Source: Ahrensia sp. (GTDB lineage: Bacteria; Pseudomonadota; Alphaproteobacteria; Rhizobiales; Rhizobiaceae). Taken from it: a stretch of DNA of 64,000 bases. Position numbers and translations under genes: made by a program. The DNA is taken from the NCBI GenBank assembly GCA_002698425.1, contig NZXU01000021.1, positions 1-64,000 on the forward strand. Direction: 5' to 3'. Below, one piece after another: positions 18,029 through 25,499 of this stretch. Every line of letters begins with the position of its first letter. The stretch's first letter is position 1. The notes under the pieces are model-generated. The model was given only the letters and a program-made list of their open reading frames with translations, was not told the origin of the DNA and did no database searches.

Positions 18029-18082
18029 GGGCGGTCGAAGGATCGCTCTGTCTAATGTGTATATGCGGTCCTTCGACCGCCC
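18029..18082. repeat. 14-bp perfect inverted repeat with 26-nt spacer
   Basis: GGGCGGTCGAAGGA (18029-18042) and TCCTTCGACCGCCC (18069-18082) are exact complements. There is no T-tract, so it is not a simple terminator. Confidence 0.75.
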
Positions 18083-18532
18083 CTCGGCTGCTTCCGGCTC
18101 CGGCCGCTCTACGCCCGGGACCCGCAAGGTCCCGACTGGCCGCCACATGGCCTTTGTCTCCCTCTTGCGGAGGGGCCGCTTGGCGGGGCGGTTTCCAAGC
18201 ATCCTGCCGAAACAGGATACTTACGTCGCGTACCGTTTCCGGCCTGCCTCCGGGGCTGATCCCCGATGCGAAAACCTCTTCCCGCACGCCAGGCGCCGGC
18301 CCTTCCCCTGTTTGCCGGTGTGCACCCAGGCTTCCAATGAAAGGGCACGGTCAGGGTAAGGGAGGTTGGAGGAAGGTGGATAAGATTTAGGCGGATTGTC
18401 GGGATTCAGAGATTTAACGCGGTGGCTATCCCACGCGCATCATTACGAGCGTGGATCTATCCCAAGGCATATATCCGATTATTGTCCCTTTTGTGCGAAT
18501 GAGACGCGATGGCCACTCGCTAGGAGCTGTAT

Positions 18533-18670
18533 GTGGCGCAAGACCGGAAGCGATATAACGAATGCAAAGAATCGGACAAATTGGCCGGGCGCGAGAAACG
18601 CAAGAAAAAAGCCGGGAAGGATAAGAGCCCGCCCGGCAGTTCGATTAATCGGAAAGACGGAAGCGGCTAA
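18533..18670 (+). CDS. Possible small basic protein (45 aa)
   Basis: A GTG at 18533 is preceded by AGGAG (18522-18526) at a 6-nt spacing and opens a 45-codon frame. The product is very Lys/Arg-rich and hydrophilic (starts MAQDRKRYNECKESDKLAG, ends RKDGSG). A competing ATG at 18531 in another frame gives 52 residues with poorer spacing. No family is recognised. It could equally be non-coding. Confidence 0.25.
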   Translation: MAQDRKRYNECKESDKLAGREKRKKKAGKDKSPPGSSINRKDGSG

Positions 18671-18685
18671 CGCCGCCTCGCCTAT

Positions 18686-18763
18686 TTAGCGGCTACGCCA
18701 GTGAGCACGTACGTGTTCAACGCGGCCAAAGCGGATGCGATAATAGTCCGTAACGTAGACCAT
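18686..18763 (-). CDS. Possible 25-residue peptide
   Basis: ATG at 18763 is preceded by a good AGAGG ribosome site 7 nt upstream. The 25-residue frame starts MVYVTDYYRIRFGRVEHV and ends RAHWRSR. The His/Arg-rich tail resembles short basic-adaptor-like motifs (GRVEHVRAHWR), but this is only a pattern impression. A 67-bp hairpin (18797-18863) ends 33 nt upstream and could be its leader. A hydrophobic alternative frame from a GTG overlaps it. Confidence 0.3.
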   Translation of the reverse strand: MVYVTDYYRIRFGRVEHVRAHWRSR

Positions 18764-18796
18764 TTCTTCACCTCTTTTAGGCTGTGGGCCTTGAAA

Positions 18797-18863
18797 TGAG
18801 GCGGCAGAAATGCGATTCTTAAGACTGGATAACGCCTTGGAATCGCGGGGCTCTGCCGCCTCA
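18797..18863. repeat. 67-bp nested inverted repeat (possible structured RNA)
   Basis: A 12-bp perfect outer stem TGAGGCGGCAGA / TCTGCCGCCTCA (18797-18808, 18852-18863) encloses a 7-bp inner stem GCGATTC / GAATCGC (18812-18818, 18840-18846) around a 21-nt loop. Two stacked perfect stems suggest selection for RNA or cruciform structure. Confidence 0.7.
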
Positions 18864-19027
18864 CATCGATTGCTTGGTCATCTAGGCCGTCCTTCCCGGT
18901 GCAACGGGTTGGGCGGCTTTCTATTAGTCTCCCCTCTGACGCCAATGGCCAGAACGCGAGGGGCTAGTCATCTCTCATCGCTACCGATCCTCTTTCGAAA
19001 TGTTGGGCGGGAATCATCCGCCGCATA

Positions 19028-19093
19028 TCCGTATAACGAACGACGCCCCATCGTTCAAGTTCGTCGCTTCGATTTGCACATTCGTTATACGGA
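19028..19093. repeat. 13-bp perfect inverted repeat spanning 66 bp
   Basis: TCCGTATAACGAA (19028-19040) and TTCGTTATACGGA (19081-19093) are exact complements with a 40-nt spacer. The right arm is 64 bp upstream of the gene at 19158, so it may be an operator pair or a leader hairpin for that gene. Confidence 0.7.
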
Positions 19094-19157
19094 CTATTTG
19101 CAAAAAGAGTAATGTTCCTGTAGTGTGCCGCCTGCACGATAGGCGTGAGGTGTCTCC

Positions 19158-19988
19158 ATGACAGGCGAAAAAGTAGACTTCAGTGCTGCGGCGAATGCCG
19201 CTCACGATGAAAGCGAGGATAAGGCAAAGAGGGACCGGTCGCTGATCGATTTCCCTTACGTGCCGCTGGAATCCGCATTGGAGGTCGCGACGGCGATCTA
19301 TAGCCGCTGCGGCTTTGGTTCATGTGACCAGGATGAGTTGGCCGCAGAAATGGGGCAAACGCTGAGCGGTGCGTTCCGTCAAAAAACTGGGGCGGCCAAG
19401 ACATTCGGAATCGTTGAAAAAGATGGCCGCAGCGCATTCAGGCTGACCGAGATTGGGAAACGGATCGTCGCGCAAGAGACGGAGGTTGCAGCCAAGGTTG
19501 ATGCGTTTCTCACTGTGCCTCTCTATCAGCAGATTTATGACAAGTTCAGGGGGCATAATTTGCCGCCTGCAAAGGCGCTGGAGCGCGAAATGGAAACGTT
19601 AGGCGTTGCACGGAAGCAGACAGACCGCGCACGCCAAGCATTTGAACGCTCGGCTCAGTTCGCTGGTTTTTTCGACAGCGGCAAAGACAGGTTGGTCCGC
19701 CCTCGCATGGAAGGCGGAGTGAACCTGCCGCCCGATAGCCAGCCGCCTATGCGTGAGGAAAAGCCGCGCGATGAAATTGGAGGCGAGCGGTATGGCGGAG
19801 GAAATGGTGGGGGAGGCACCCCGTCTGACATCGACCCGATCATTCAGGGGCTGATTGCACGACTGCCGAAAGCCGGCACGCCATGGTCAAGAGATAAGCG
19901 GAAAAAGTGGCTTCTCATTTTAGAGAACAGCTTTGACCTCGTGTATGAGGACGATGGCGAGGCTACTACGGATCGAGAGCATTTCTAG
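19158..19988 (+). CDS. Protein of unknown function with winged-helix-like N-terminal repeats
   Basis: This 276-residue soluble protein has no membrane helix. After a charged leader, the region 30-165 looks like two tandem winged-helix-type units: VPLESALEVATAIYSRCGFG with an FRQKTGAAKTFGIVEKDGRS turn, and VDAFLTVPLYQQIYDKFRGH with an ARQAFERSAQFAGFF helix. A flexible Gly/Pro/Glu linker (about 180-220, with GGGNGGGG) leads to a C-terminal helix (LIARLPKAGTPWSRDKRKKW). I recall similar unnamed proteins in other bacteria but no function. Codon use is visibly less GC-biased than its neighbours, suggesting transfer. ATG 19158 has GAGG 9 nt upstream. Confidence 0.7.
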   Translation: MTGEKVDFSAAANAAHDESEDKAKRDRSLIDFPYVPLESALEVATAIYSRCGFGSCDQDELAAEMGQTLSGAFRQKTGAAKTFGIVEKDGRSAFRLTEIGKRIVAQETEVAAKVDAFLTVPLYQQIYDKFRGHNLPPAKALEREMETLGVARKQTDRARQAFERSAQFAGFFDSGKDRLVRPRMEGGVNLPPDSQPPMREEKPRDEIGGERYGGGNGGGGTPSDIDPIIQGLIARLPKAGTPWSRDKRKKWLLILENSFDLVYEDDGEATTDREHF

Positions 19989-19996
19989 AAACACAA

Positions 19997-20016
19997 AACC
20001 CCGCCGAAGCGGGGTT
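19997..20016 (-). terminator. Convergent terminator
   Basis: The 8-bp stem AACCCCGC / GCGGGGTT has a CGAA loop. On the minus strand it is followed by TTTGTGTTT, so it best serves the small membrane operon ending at 20023; it could also help end the + gene at 19158. Confidence 0.7.
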
Positions 20017-20022
20017 CTGAAA

Positions 20023-20139
20023 TTACCTATGGAAGTGCTTCGTTAAGTCGTGGTGGTTCGGTTTTCGCAGCGCGAGGTAGGCGGCAACAGCGAACACGAT
20101 CGCCCCAACCGGGACGAGCAGTAGAATTGCATCATTCAT
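20023..20139 (-). CDS. 38-residue membrane peptide, coupled to the upstream gene
   Basis: This small ORF overlaps the end of the 111-residue membrane gene by 8 nt, the hallmark of translational coupling. It has a strong ribosome site (AAGGAGGAAGG just before the ATG). The sequence starts MNDAILLLVPVGAIVFAVAA, continues YLALRKP, and ends in a His-rich tail (HHDLTKHFHR): a single helix with a cytosolic basic end. No family is recognised. A stable partner of the neighbouring membrane protein is the simplest idea. Confidence 0.65.
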   Translation of the reverse strand: MNDAILLLVPVGAIVFAVAAYLALRKPNHHDLTKHFHR

Positions 20140-20467
20140 AGCCTTCCTCCTTCTTTATCAAACCAAGCAGGAGATGCCCCACTATATGTAGGACGAATCC
20201 TGCGCATGCCCAGAGGGCTGACCACCAACCTAGGTGGTCTTCGTTAATGGACGGTATTATCACGGAACCCGCAATCATGCCAACGGCCGCCGTATTTAGT
20301 GCGGTAGCGGTATACCGTATCCGTTCATTAAACCGTTTCGCCGCGAGATTGTTCCGAATCTCAGGATTTAGAATGAAATGAAGCGCACCATAAACAAGCA
20401 CGCCTTCACAAATTAGAAACAGCCCAGCCCAAGCATACTGGTAGTCGTGCATATCTGCTAAATTCAT
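20132..20467 (-). CDS. Small multi-span membrane protein of unknown function
   Basis: This 111-residue protein has three or four hydrophobic segments (about 12-32, 52-72 and 80-104) and a soluble loop (NPEIRNNLAAKRFNERIRYT). The start ATG 20467 has GGAGGGGGT immediately upstream; the frame continues further 5' without such support. It is followed by a coupled 38-residue membrane peptide and a terminator, forming a two-gene unit within the AT-richer region. I do not recognise the family. Confidence 0.65.
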   Translation of the reverse strand: MNLADMHDYQYAWAGLFLICEGVLVYGALHFILNPEIRNNLAAKRFNERIRYTATALNTAAVGMIAGSVIIPSINEDHLGWWSALWACAGFVLHIVGHLLLGLIKKEEGYE

Positions 20468-20827
20468 GACCCCCTCCGAATTCGCCCGCAGGCTTAATTC
20501 AAAACGCAACTGCGCTGAGGATCAACTATTAGAATTTACGTGGGTCACACACATATACACCCCCCATAATTGATTCGCGCCTAATAAAATTATTTGCGCA
20601 ACACGGTTCTTTGCAGCCGGAGAGAGCCTCTTCATTGGCGTCCTCTCACCGCGCCTCCATCTCAAAAACGGAATATATCTCGCCATTCGGCCTTACAAAT
20701 ACTCATGCTAAAATAGATATATTTTCGATTTGTGAGAACGCAATATTTATTTGTTGGACAATCCATAGTCCGATCATTCGGACAATATCTATATCTGCTT
20801 TTGGTTCGCGAGGGACTACAGCCAGCC

Positions 20828-20882
20828 CTCCGCTATGGCTCCGGGCGTTCGTCGCTCCAATCGACACATCGGTGTCGATTGG
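20828..20882 (+). repeat. 55-bp palindrome-bearing repeat, copy 2
   Basis: This is a direct copy of 17770-17824. The stem CCAATCGACA / TGTCGATTGG is at 20857-20882. It is the first of a chain of four or five hairpins reaching 20995. Confidence 0.8.
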
Positions 20883-20995
20883 TCCGCGACAGCGGACCGC
20901 TCCCGCCGGGGCGGGGCCCGCTGCCTGCGGCAGCTCCCGCCCGTTCGAAACCTGCCGATGATTCACTGGATCATCGGCTTGTCGCGGTGCGACAA
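20881..20995 (+). repeat. Array of consecutive hairpins before puuA
   Basis: Perfect short stems follow one another: GGTCCGC/GCGGACC starting at 20881, GCTGC/GCAGC near 20930, GCCGATGAT/ATCATCGGC (20954-20962 and 20970-20978), and TTGTCGC/GCGACAA (20979-20985 and 20989-20995). None has a T-tract. They may be a structured puuA leader or repeat-family debris. Confidence 0.55.
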
Positions 20996-21071
20996 CCGGT
21001 TCCTCACCCCCCCTTCCCTCCCCCGCATCCCCCGGCGTATAACCCCCTGAACCGAAACAAACCGGTGATTG

Positions 21072-22535
21072 ATGGCCAAGGAAACGATGAAGAGCGGCGG
21101 GGCGCAGGGCGTCGCCGAGAAGGCAGTTCGGGCGGTGAAGGCGAAGCGGACGAAGCCGCCGGCATTCCTCGAGAAGAAATACGGCGTCGCCAGCTGGAAG
21201 CAGGCCGAGGAATGGCTTGCGTGGCGCTCCATCGAGGACATCGAGTGCATCACGCCCGACCTCGCCGGCGTGCCGCGCGGCAAGATGATGCCGTCGAACA
21301 AGTTCACCTCGCAGACCTCGCTGGCGCTGCCGTCGGCGCTGTTCCGCCAGACGATCTCCGGCGAATACCCCGAGGAGACCGGCGATTTCCGCTACGACCC
21401 GCATGACGGCGACCTGAAGCTGATGCCGGATCTGTCGACGCTGTCCGCCGTGCCGTGGGAGAGCGACCCGACGGCGCAGGTGATCTGCGACCTCGTCGGC
21501 TCCGATGGCGAGGAAGTCGGCTACACGCCCCGCGCGGTGCTGAAGAAGGTTGTGAAGGCCTATGCGGACAAGGGCTGGAAACCGGTCGTCGCGCCGGAAA
21601 TCGAGTTCTACCTCGTCGCGCGCAACACGGATCCGGACTACCAGCTGCAGCCGCCGGTCGGGCGGTCGGGACGGCCGATTGCCGGCGGGCAGGCCTATTC
21701 GATCGCCGGCGTCAACGAGTTCGACGACCTGATCGACGACATCTACCATTTCTGCGAGGGCCAGGGGCTCGAGATCGACACGCTGATCCACGAGGAAGGC
21801 CCGTCGCAGCTGGAGATCAATCTGCGGCATGGCGACCCGGTGGCGCTGGCCGACCAGGTGTTCCTGATGAAGCGCACGATCCGCGAGGCGGCGCTGAAAC
21901 AGGACATGTTCGCCACCTTCATGGCCAAGCCCATGCAGGGCGAGGCCGGCAATGCGATGCATATCCACCAGTCGGTGGTGGACGCGAAGACCGGCCAGAA
22001 CATCTTCTCCGCGCCCGACGGCTCGGAGACGGAACTGTTCCGCGCCTTTGTCGGCGGCATGCAGCATTACATCCCCAAGGCGCTGGTGATGATGGCGCCC
22101 TATGTGAACTCGTATCGCCGGCTGACGCCGGAAATGGCCGCGCCCGTCAACACTGCCTGGGGCTACGACAACCGGACCACGGCCTTCCGCATCCCGACCT
22201 CGAACGCGGCCGGGCGGCGCGTCGAGAACCGGCTGCCCTCGTCCGACGCCAACCCCTATCTGGCACTCGCCGCGTCGCTCGCGTGCGGTTATCTCGGCAT
22301 GGTCAACGGGCTGGTGCCGACCAGCCCGACGGCGGAGACGGCCAATGAAGGCGCGATCTCGCTACCGCGCGGGCTGCTGGAAGCGGTGTCGCTGATGGAG
22401 GCGGAACGCGATTTCGACGAGATATTGGGCCGCGAATTCACTGCGACGCTGGCCGGCGTCAAGCGCGGCGAATTCGAGACCTTCATGCGCGTGATCAGCC
22501 CGTGGGAGCGCGAGTTCCTGCTTCTCAACGTCTGA
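21072..22535 (+). CDS. puuA: Gamma-glutamylputrescine synthetase-like (glutamine synthetase family)
   Basis: This 487-residue glutamine-synthetase-family ligase most likely joins glutamate to putrescine, using ATP, in the first step of the Puu catabolic pathway. Visible landmarks are APEIEFYLVAR, NEFDDLIDDIYHFCEGQGLEID, AMHIHQSV, NTAWGYDNRTTAFRIP and SDANPYLALAASLACG. The immediately following puuB-like oxidase (11 nt downstream) strongly supports the Puu role over nitrogen-assimilation GlnA. The ATG at 21072 has a poor RBS; ATG 21087, with AAGGA at 21078-21082, is a good alternative start. A second family member is at 1-549. Confidence 0.85.
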   Translation: MAKETMKSGGAQGVAEKAVRAVKAKRTKPPAFLEKKYGVASWKQAEEWLAWRSIEDIECITPDLAGVPRGKMMPSNKFTSQTSLALPSALFRQTISGEYPEETGDFRYDPHDGDLKLMPDLSTLSAVPWESDPTAQVICDLVGSDGEEVGYTPRAVLKKVVKAYADKGWKPVVAPEIEFYLVARNTDPDYQLQPPVGRSGRPIAGGQAYSIAGVNEFDDLIDDIYHFCEGQGLEIDTLIHEEGPSQLEINLRHGDPVALADQVFLMKRTIREAALKQDMFATFMAKPMQGEAGNAMHIHQSVVDAKTGQNIFSAPDGSETELFRAFVGGMQHYIPKALVMMAPYVNSYRRLTPEMAAPVNTAWGYDNRTTAFRIPTSNAAGRRVENRLPSSDANPYLALAASLACGYLGMVNGLVPTSPTAETANEGAISLPRGLLEAVSLMEAERDFDEILGREFTATLAGVKRGEFETFMRVISPWEREFLLLNV

Positions 22536-22545
22536 AGACCCCACC

Positions 22546-23841
22546 ATGACTTACCAAAGTCCGATTTCGCCCGGCTATTCCTGGTACGAGGCGACAGCCG
22601 GCGACCGGCCCGACTATCCGGCGCTCGACGGCGACAGGACTTGCGACGTCGCGATCATCGGCGGCGGCTTCACCGGCCTGTCGGCGGCCACCTACCTGGC
22701 CAAGGCCGGCGTCAATGTGGTGCTGATCGAGCAGGCGAAGTTCGGCGACGGCGCGTCGGGGCGCAATGGCGGCCAGATGGGCACCGGCCAGCGGGCCTGG
22801 CCTGAAGACCAGGAAGAAGAGCTCGGGCTGGAGCGGGCGAAGGCGCTGTTTTCGATCGCCGAGGACGCCAAGCGCAACATGCACGACTTCGCCGCCGAGC
22901 ACGGCATCGATATCGGCTATGTTCCCGGCCAGCTCTCTGTGATCCACAAGAAGCGCTATTGCGACGACTATCGCCGCCATGCAGCCGTGATGGCGGAGAA
23001 GTTCGACTACCCGCATATCAGCTACATGGAGCGCGAGGAGACGGCGCAGCGCGTCGGCTCGTCCTTCTTCCATGGCGGCATCCGCGACACCCATACCGGG
23101 CATATCCACCCGCTGAAGCTGGTGATCGGCACGGCGAAGGCGGCGGAAGCGGCCGGGGCGCAGATCTTCGAGAACACCAAGGCGACCGGGCTCCAGCAGG
23201 CAAACGGCAAGGCGACGGTGACGACGGAGCGCGGCACGATCACCGCCGACCGGGTGCTGCTCGCCGTCAACGCCTATGGCAATGGCGGGCTGGAACCGGT
23301 CTCGGCGGCGCATGTGATGCCGATCCGCTCCTTCATCGGCGCGACCGTTCCGCTGCCGGCCGATCTCGACGCCAAGGTGATCCCGGGCGGCGAATCCATC
23401 GACGATTCGCGCTTCGTGGTGCGCTATTTCCGCAAATATGGCGACGGGCGGCTGCTGTTCGGCGGGCGCGAGGCCTATACGGCGGACAATCCGCGCGAGA
23501 TCTCCACCCATATCCGCAAGCAGATCGCCGAAATCTATCCGGCGCTTGCCGATATCGAAATCGATCATGCCTGGGGCGGGTCGGTCGGCATCACCATGCC
23601 GCGCACGCCCTTTGTGCGCGAGGTGATGCCCGGCGTCACCGCGGCGGGCGGCTTTTCGGGCCATGGCGTGATGCTGTCGCATTTCACCGGACGGCTCTAT
23701 GCCGAGGCTGTGACCGGCAACACCGACCGGCTCAAATATTACCGCGATCTCAAGGTGCCGGCCTTTCCCGGCGGCAGAACCTTCCGCAAGCCGATGCTGA
23801 CGCTGGCGCTGACCTGGTTCGCGATGCTGGACCGGATCTGA
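22546..23841 (+). CDS. puuB: Gamma-glutamylputrescine oxidase-like FAD oxidoreductase
   Basis: This 431-residue FAD-dependent amine oxidoreductase is of the DAO/GlpO fold. The dinucleotide-binding motif is CDVAIIGGGFTGLSAATYLA (about 30-50), with the FAD-contacting GDGASGRNGGQ soon after, as in PuuB. The C-terminal substrate/FAD region is AGGFSGHGVMLSHFTGRLYAE. It probably oxidises gamma-glutamylputrescine to the aldehyde with release of ammonia and H2O2. It lies 11 nt after puuA and is clearly co-transcribed. PuuC and PuuD are not adjacent, although an aldehyde dehydrogenase occurs at 39920. Confidence 0.87.
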   Translation: MTYQSPISPGYSWYEATAGDRPDYPALDGDRTCDVAIIGGGFTGLSAATYLAKAGVNVVLIEQAKFGDGASGRNGGQMGTGQRAWPEDQEEELGLERAKALFSIAEDAKRNMHDFAAEHGIDIGYVPGQLSVIHKKRYCDDYRRHAAVMAEKFDYPHISYMEREETAQRVGSSFFHGGIRDTHTGHIHPLKLVIGTAKAAEAAGAQIFENTKATGLQQANGKATVTTERGTITADRVLLAVNAYGNGGLEPVSAAHVMPIRSFIGATVPLPADLDAKVIPGGESIDDSRFVVRYFRKYGDGRLLFGGREAYTADNPREISTHIRKQIAEIYPALADIEIDHAWGGSVGITMPRTPFVREVMPGVTAAGGFSGHGVMLSHFTGRLYAEAVTGNTDRLKYYRDLKVPAFPGGRTFRKPMLTLALTWFAMLDRI

Positions 23842-23854
23842 GATAGCGGAGCGC

Positions 23855-25459
23855 ATGGACGGCAAGACGAAACGCATATTGGCCATCGGCCTCGACGCTT
23901 TCGAAGTCGGTCTCCTCACGGAATTCGCGGGCGAAGGGCGGTTTCCGAATTTCGACCGGCTTGCCGCGCAATCCGCCTTCTTCCGGCTTGATCACGACGA
24001 GCGCGCCCGCTTCACCGGGCTCGGCTGGGAGCATTTCTCGACCGCGAAGGGGCCGGAGGACCAAAAGCGCTGGTCGGCGGTCACGTTCGATCCCGCGGAT
24101 TACTCGATATCCCAGCCGCAGACACCGAACCCGCCCTTCCTGGCGGGACACGACATCCCGACGGTCGTGTTCGACCTGCCCTATTTCGATCTCGACGCCG
24201 CGCCCCATGCGCGGGGCGTCTCGAGCTGGGGGGCGCACGATCCCGGCACGGAGGCCCGTTCGCGGCCCGACGGGTTGCGCGACGAGATCGACCGGCGGTT
24301 CGGCCCCTATCCGGCCCCGGACTGGATCTACGGGCTGAGCTGGCCGTCGGCGGAGAAGACGCGCGCGGCGGGTGATGCGCTGCGCAAGGCCGTCGGCCTG
24401 CGCTGCGAGATCACACGCTGGCTGCTGGAGGAACGGCTGCCCGACTGGCAGCTGGCGATCTCCGTGGTCTCGGAAACCCATTCGGCGATCGAGCAATTCT
24501 GGCACGGCGCCGATGCCGATCATCCGCTGAACGGGATCGACTCCGCGCCCCATGCCCGCGCGGCGCTGATCTCGGTCTACGAGGCAGTCGACGCCTTTGT
24601 CGGGACGATGATGGACGCGTTCCCGGACGCGACGCTGGTGGTGTTCTCGATGCACGGCATGGGCGCGAATACCTCCGACCTGCCGGCGATGTTCCTGCTG
24701 CCCGAACTGCTCTACCGCCGCGCCTTCAAAAAGCCCTATGCGCGGGACCGGAACTGGCCGTCGCGGCTGGCGGACGGGACGCCGCTGTTTGCCAAGGACG
24801 ACGGCTGGGACAAGGCGATGCGCAAAATCGTGCCGTGGCCGGACCCCAACCGGGGGACCGTCGCGCGGCTCAGGCGGTTGCTCGGCGGACGTTCGAACCC
24901 GCCGGCCGACGCAAAAGTCGGCAATATCGGCTGGATGCCGGCGGCGCGCTATTCGCCCTTCTGGCCCGACATGCCGGCCTTCGCCTTTCCGGCCTATTAC
25001 GACGCCTGGGTGCGGCTGAACCTGAAGGGCCGGGAGCGTTCCGGCCTCGTCGCCGCGGAAGACTACGAAGCCGAGCGCGACGCGATCTGTGCGCTCCTGT
25101 CGGAATGCCGCGACCCGGTCGGCGGCCATGCCGTGGTCGAGACAATCAGCTTTCCCGACAAGGACCCTTACGCGATCGGCCCCACCGAAGCCGACATCTA
25201 TGTGAGCTTCGCGCCGCGCACGACCGGGTTGTCGCATCCCGAGCTCGGCACGGTCGGGCCGGTGCCCTATCGCAGGACCGGCGGCCATACCGGCAAATGG
25301 GGGGCGCTTTACGCCATGGGCGAGGCCATCGCGCCCGGCGACCGGGGAACGGCAAACGCCTTCGATGTCGCGCAGACCATCATCGCCCTGACCGGCGGAA
25401 CGGCCAGGGCGGGCCTGAGCGGACAGCCGCTGACGGCGCGGCTCTTCGAGACCGCGTGA
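23855..25459 (+). CDS. Alkaline-phosphatase-superfamily (type I phosphodiesterase-like) protein with altered metal site
   Basis: This 534-residue protein has the frame of the type I phosphodiesterase/nucleotide pyrophosphatase family: ILAIGLDAFE at the N-terminus (first metal Asp), GEGRFPNFDRLA, FTGLGWEHFSTAKGP around the usual nucleophile, and a C-terminal H-containing segment GGHTGKWGALYAMG. Two normally strict ligands differ: the D-x-x-H motif appears as SETHSAIEQFWH (Asp to Glu), and the SDHG motif as FSMHGMG (Asp to Met). It may therefore bind metals differently or be inactive. It follows puuB by 13 nt but precedes a glycosyltransferase, so its role could be in polysaccharide or lipid modification. 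No signal peptide is seen. Confidence 0.72.
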   Translation: MDGKTKRILAIGLDAFEVGLLTEFAGEGRFPNFDRLAAQSAFFRLDHDERARFTGLGWEHFSTAKGPEDQKRWSAVTFDPADYSISQPQTPNPPFLAGHDIPTVVFDLPYFDLDAAPHARGVSSWGAHDPGTEARSRPDGLRDEIDRRFGPYPAPDWIYGLSWPSAEKTRAAGDALRKAVGLRCEITRWLLEERLPDWQLAISVVSETHSAIEQFWHGADADHPLNGIDSAPHARAALISVYEAVDAFVGTMMDAFPDATLVVFSMHGMGANTSDLPAMFLLPELLYRRAFKKPYARDRNWPSRLADGTPLFAKDDGWDKAMRKIVPWPDPNRGTVARLRRLLGGRSNPPADAKVGNIGWMPAARYSPFWPDMPAFAFPAYYDAWVRLNLKGRERSGLVAAEDYEAERDAICALLSECRDPVGGHAVVETISFPDKDPYAIGPTEADIYVSFAPRTTGLSHPELGTVGPVPYRRTGGHTGKWGALYAMGEAIAPGDRGTANAFDVAQTIIALTGGTARAGLSGQPLTARLFETA

Positions 25460-25499
25460 CCGGGCTTTTTCCGCTTCCGCCGCATGCGGCCGCCGCGGC

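Larger units (their letters stand above)
17681..18532. other. Non-coding, hairpin-rich block
   Basis: About 850 bp carry no convincing gene: frames of 70-170 codons occur but lack good ribosome sites and overlap one another. The block contains a hairpin at 17718-17756 (AAAAGCT...AGCTTTT, GGG/CCC, TTAGC/GCTAA around TGTC), copy 1 of the 55-bp repeat at 17770-17824, and a 14-bp perfect inverted repeat at 18029-18042 / 18069-18082. I searched by eye for tmRNA, RNase P RNA and SRP RNA signatures and found none. Confidence 0.5.
18764..19157. other. Intergenic region with two large hairpins
   Basis: This ~390-bp stretch has no supported gene. It contains the two long inverted-repeat structures at 18797-18863 and 19028-19093, described separately, and probably the promoter of the gene at 19158. 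Confidence 0.5.
20468..21071. other. Intergenic region upstream of puuA
   Basis: About 600 bp without a supported gene. The left half (20520-20800) is AT-rich with no clear feature beyond a short dyad GTCCGATCATTCGGAC near 20770. The right half holds copy 2 of the 55-bp repeat and a run of hairpins up to 20995. Then comes a pyrimidine-rich stretch before puuA. Confidence 0.5.

Noticed and set aside
17690..18400. tmRNA, RNase P RNA or SRP RNA in the gene-poor block
   Set aside because: No tag-coding sequence, no RNase P P4-type core (AGAGGAAAGTCCGGGC) and no SRP loop motif seen on either strand.
18797..18863. Integron attC site
   Set aside because: The dyad lacks the terminal GTTRRRY / RYYYAAC boxes and no integrase gene is near.
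19028..19093. Chromosomal dif site
   Set aside because: The two arms are inverted with a 40-nt spacer, not the 11-6-11 XerC/XerD layout.
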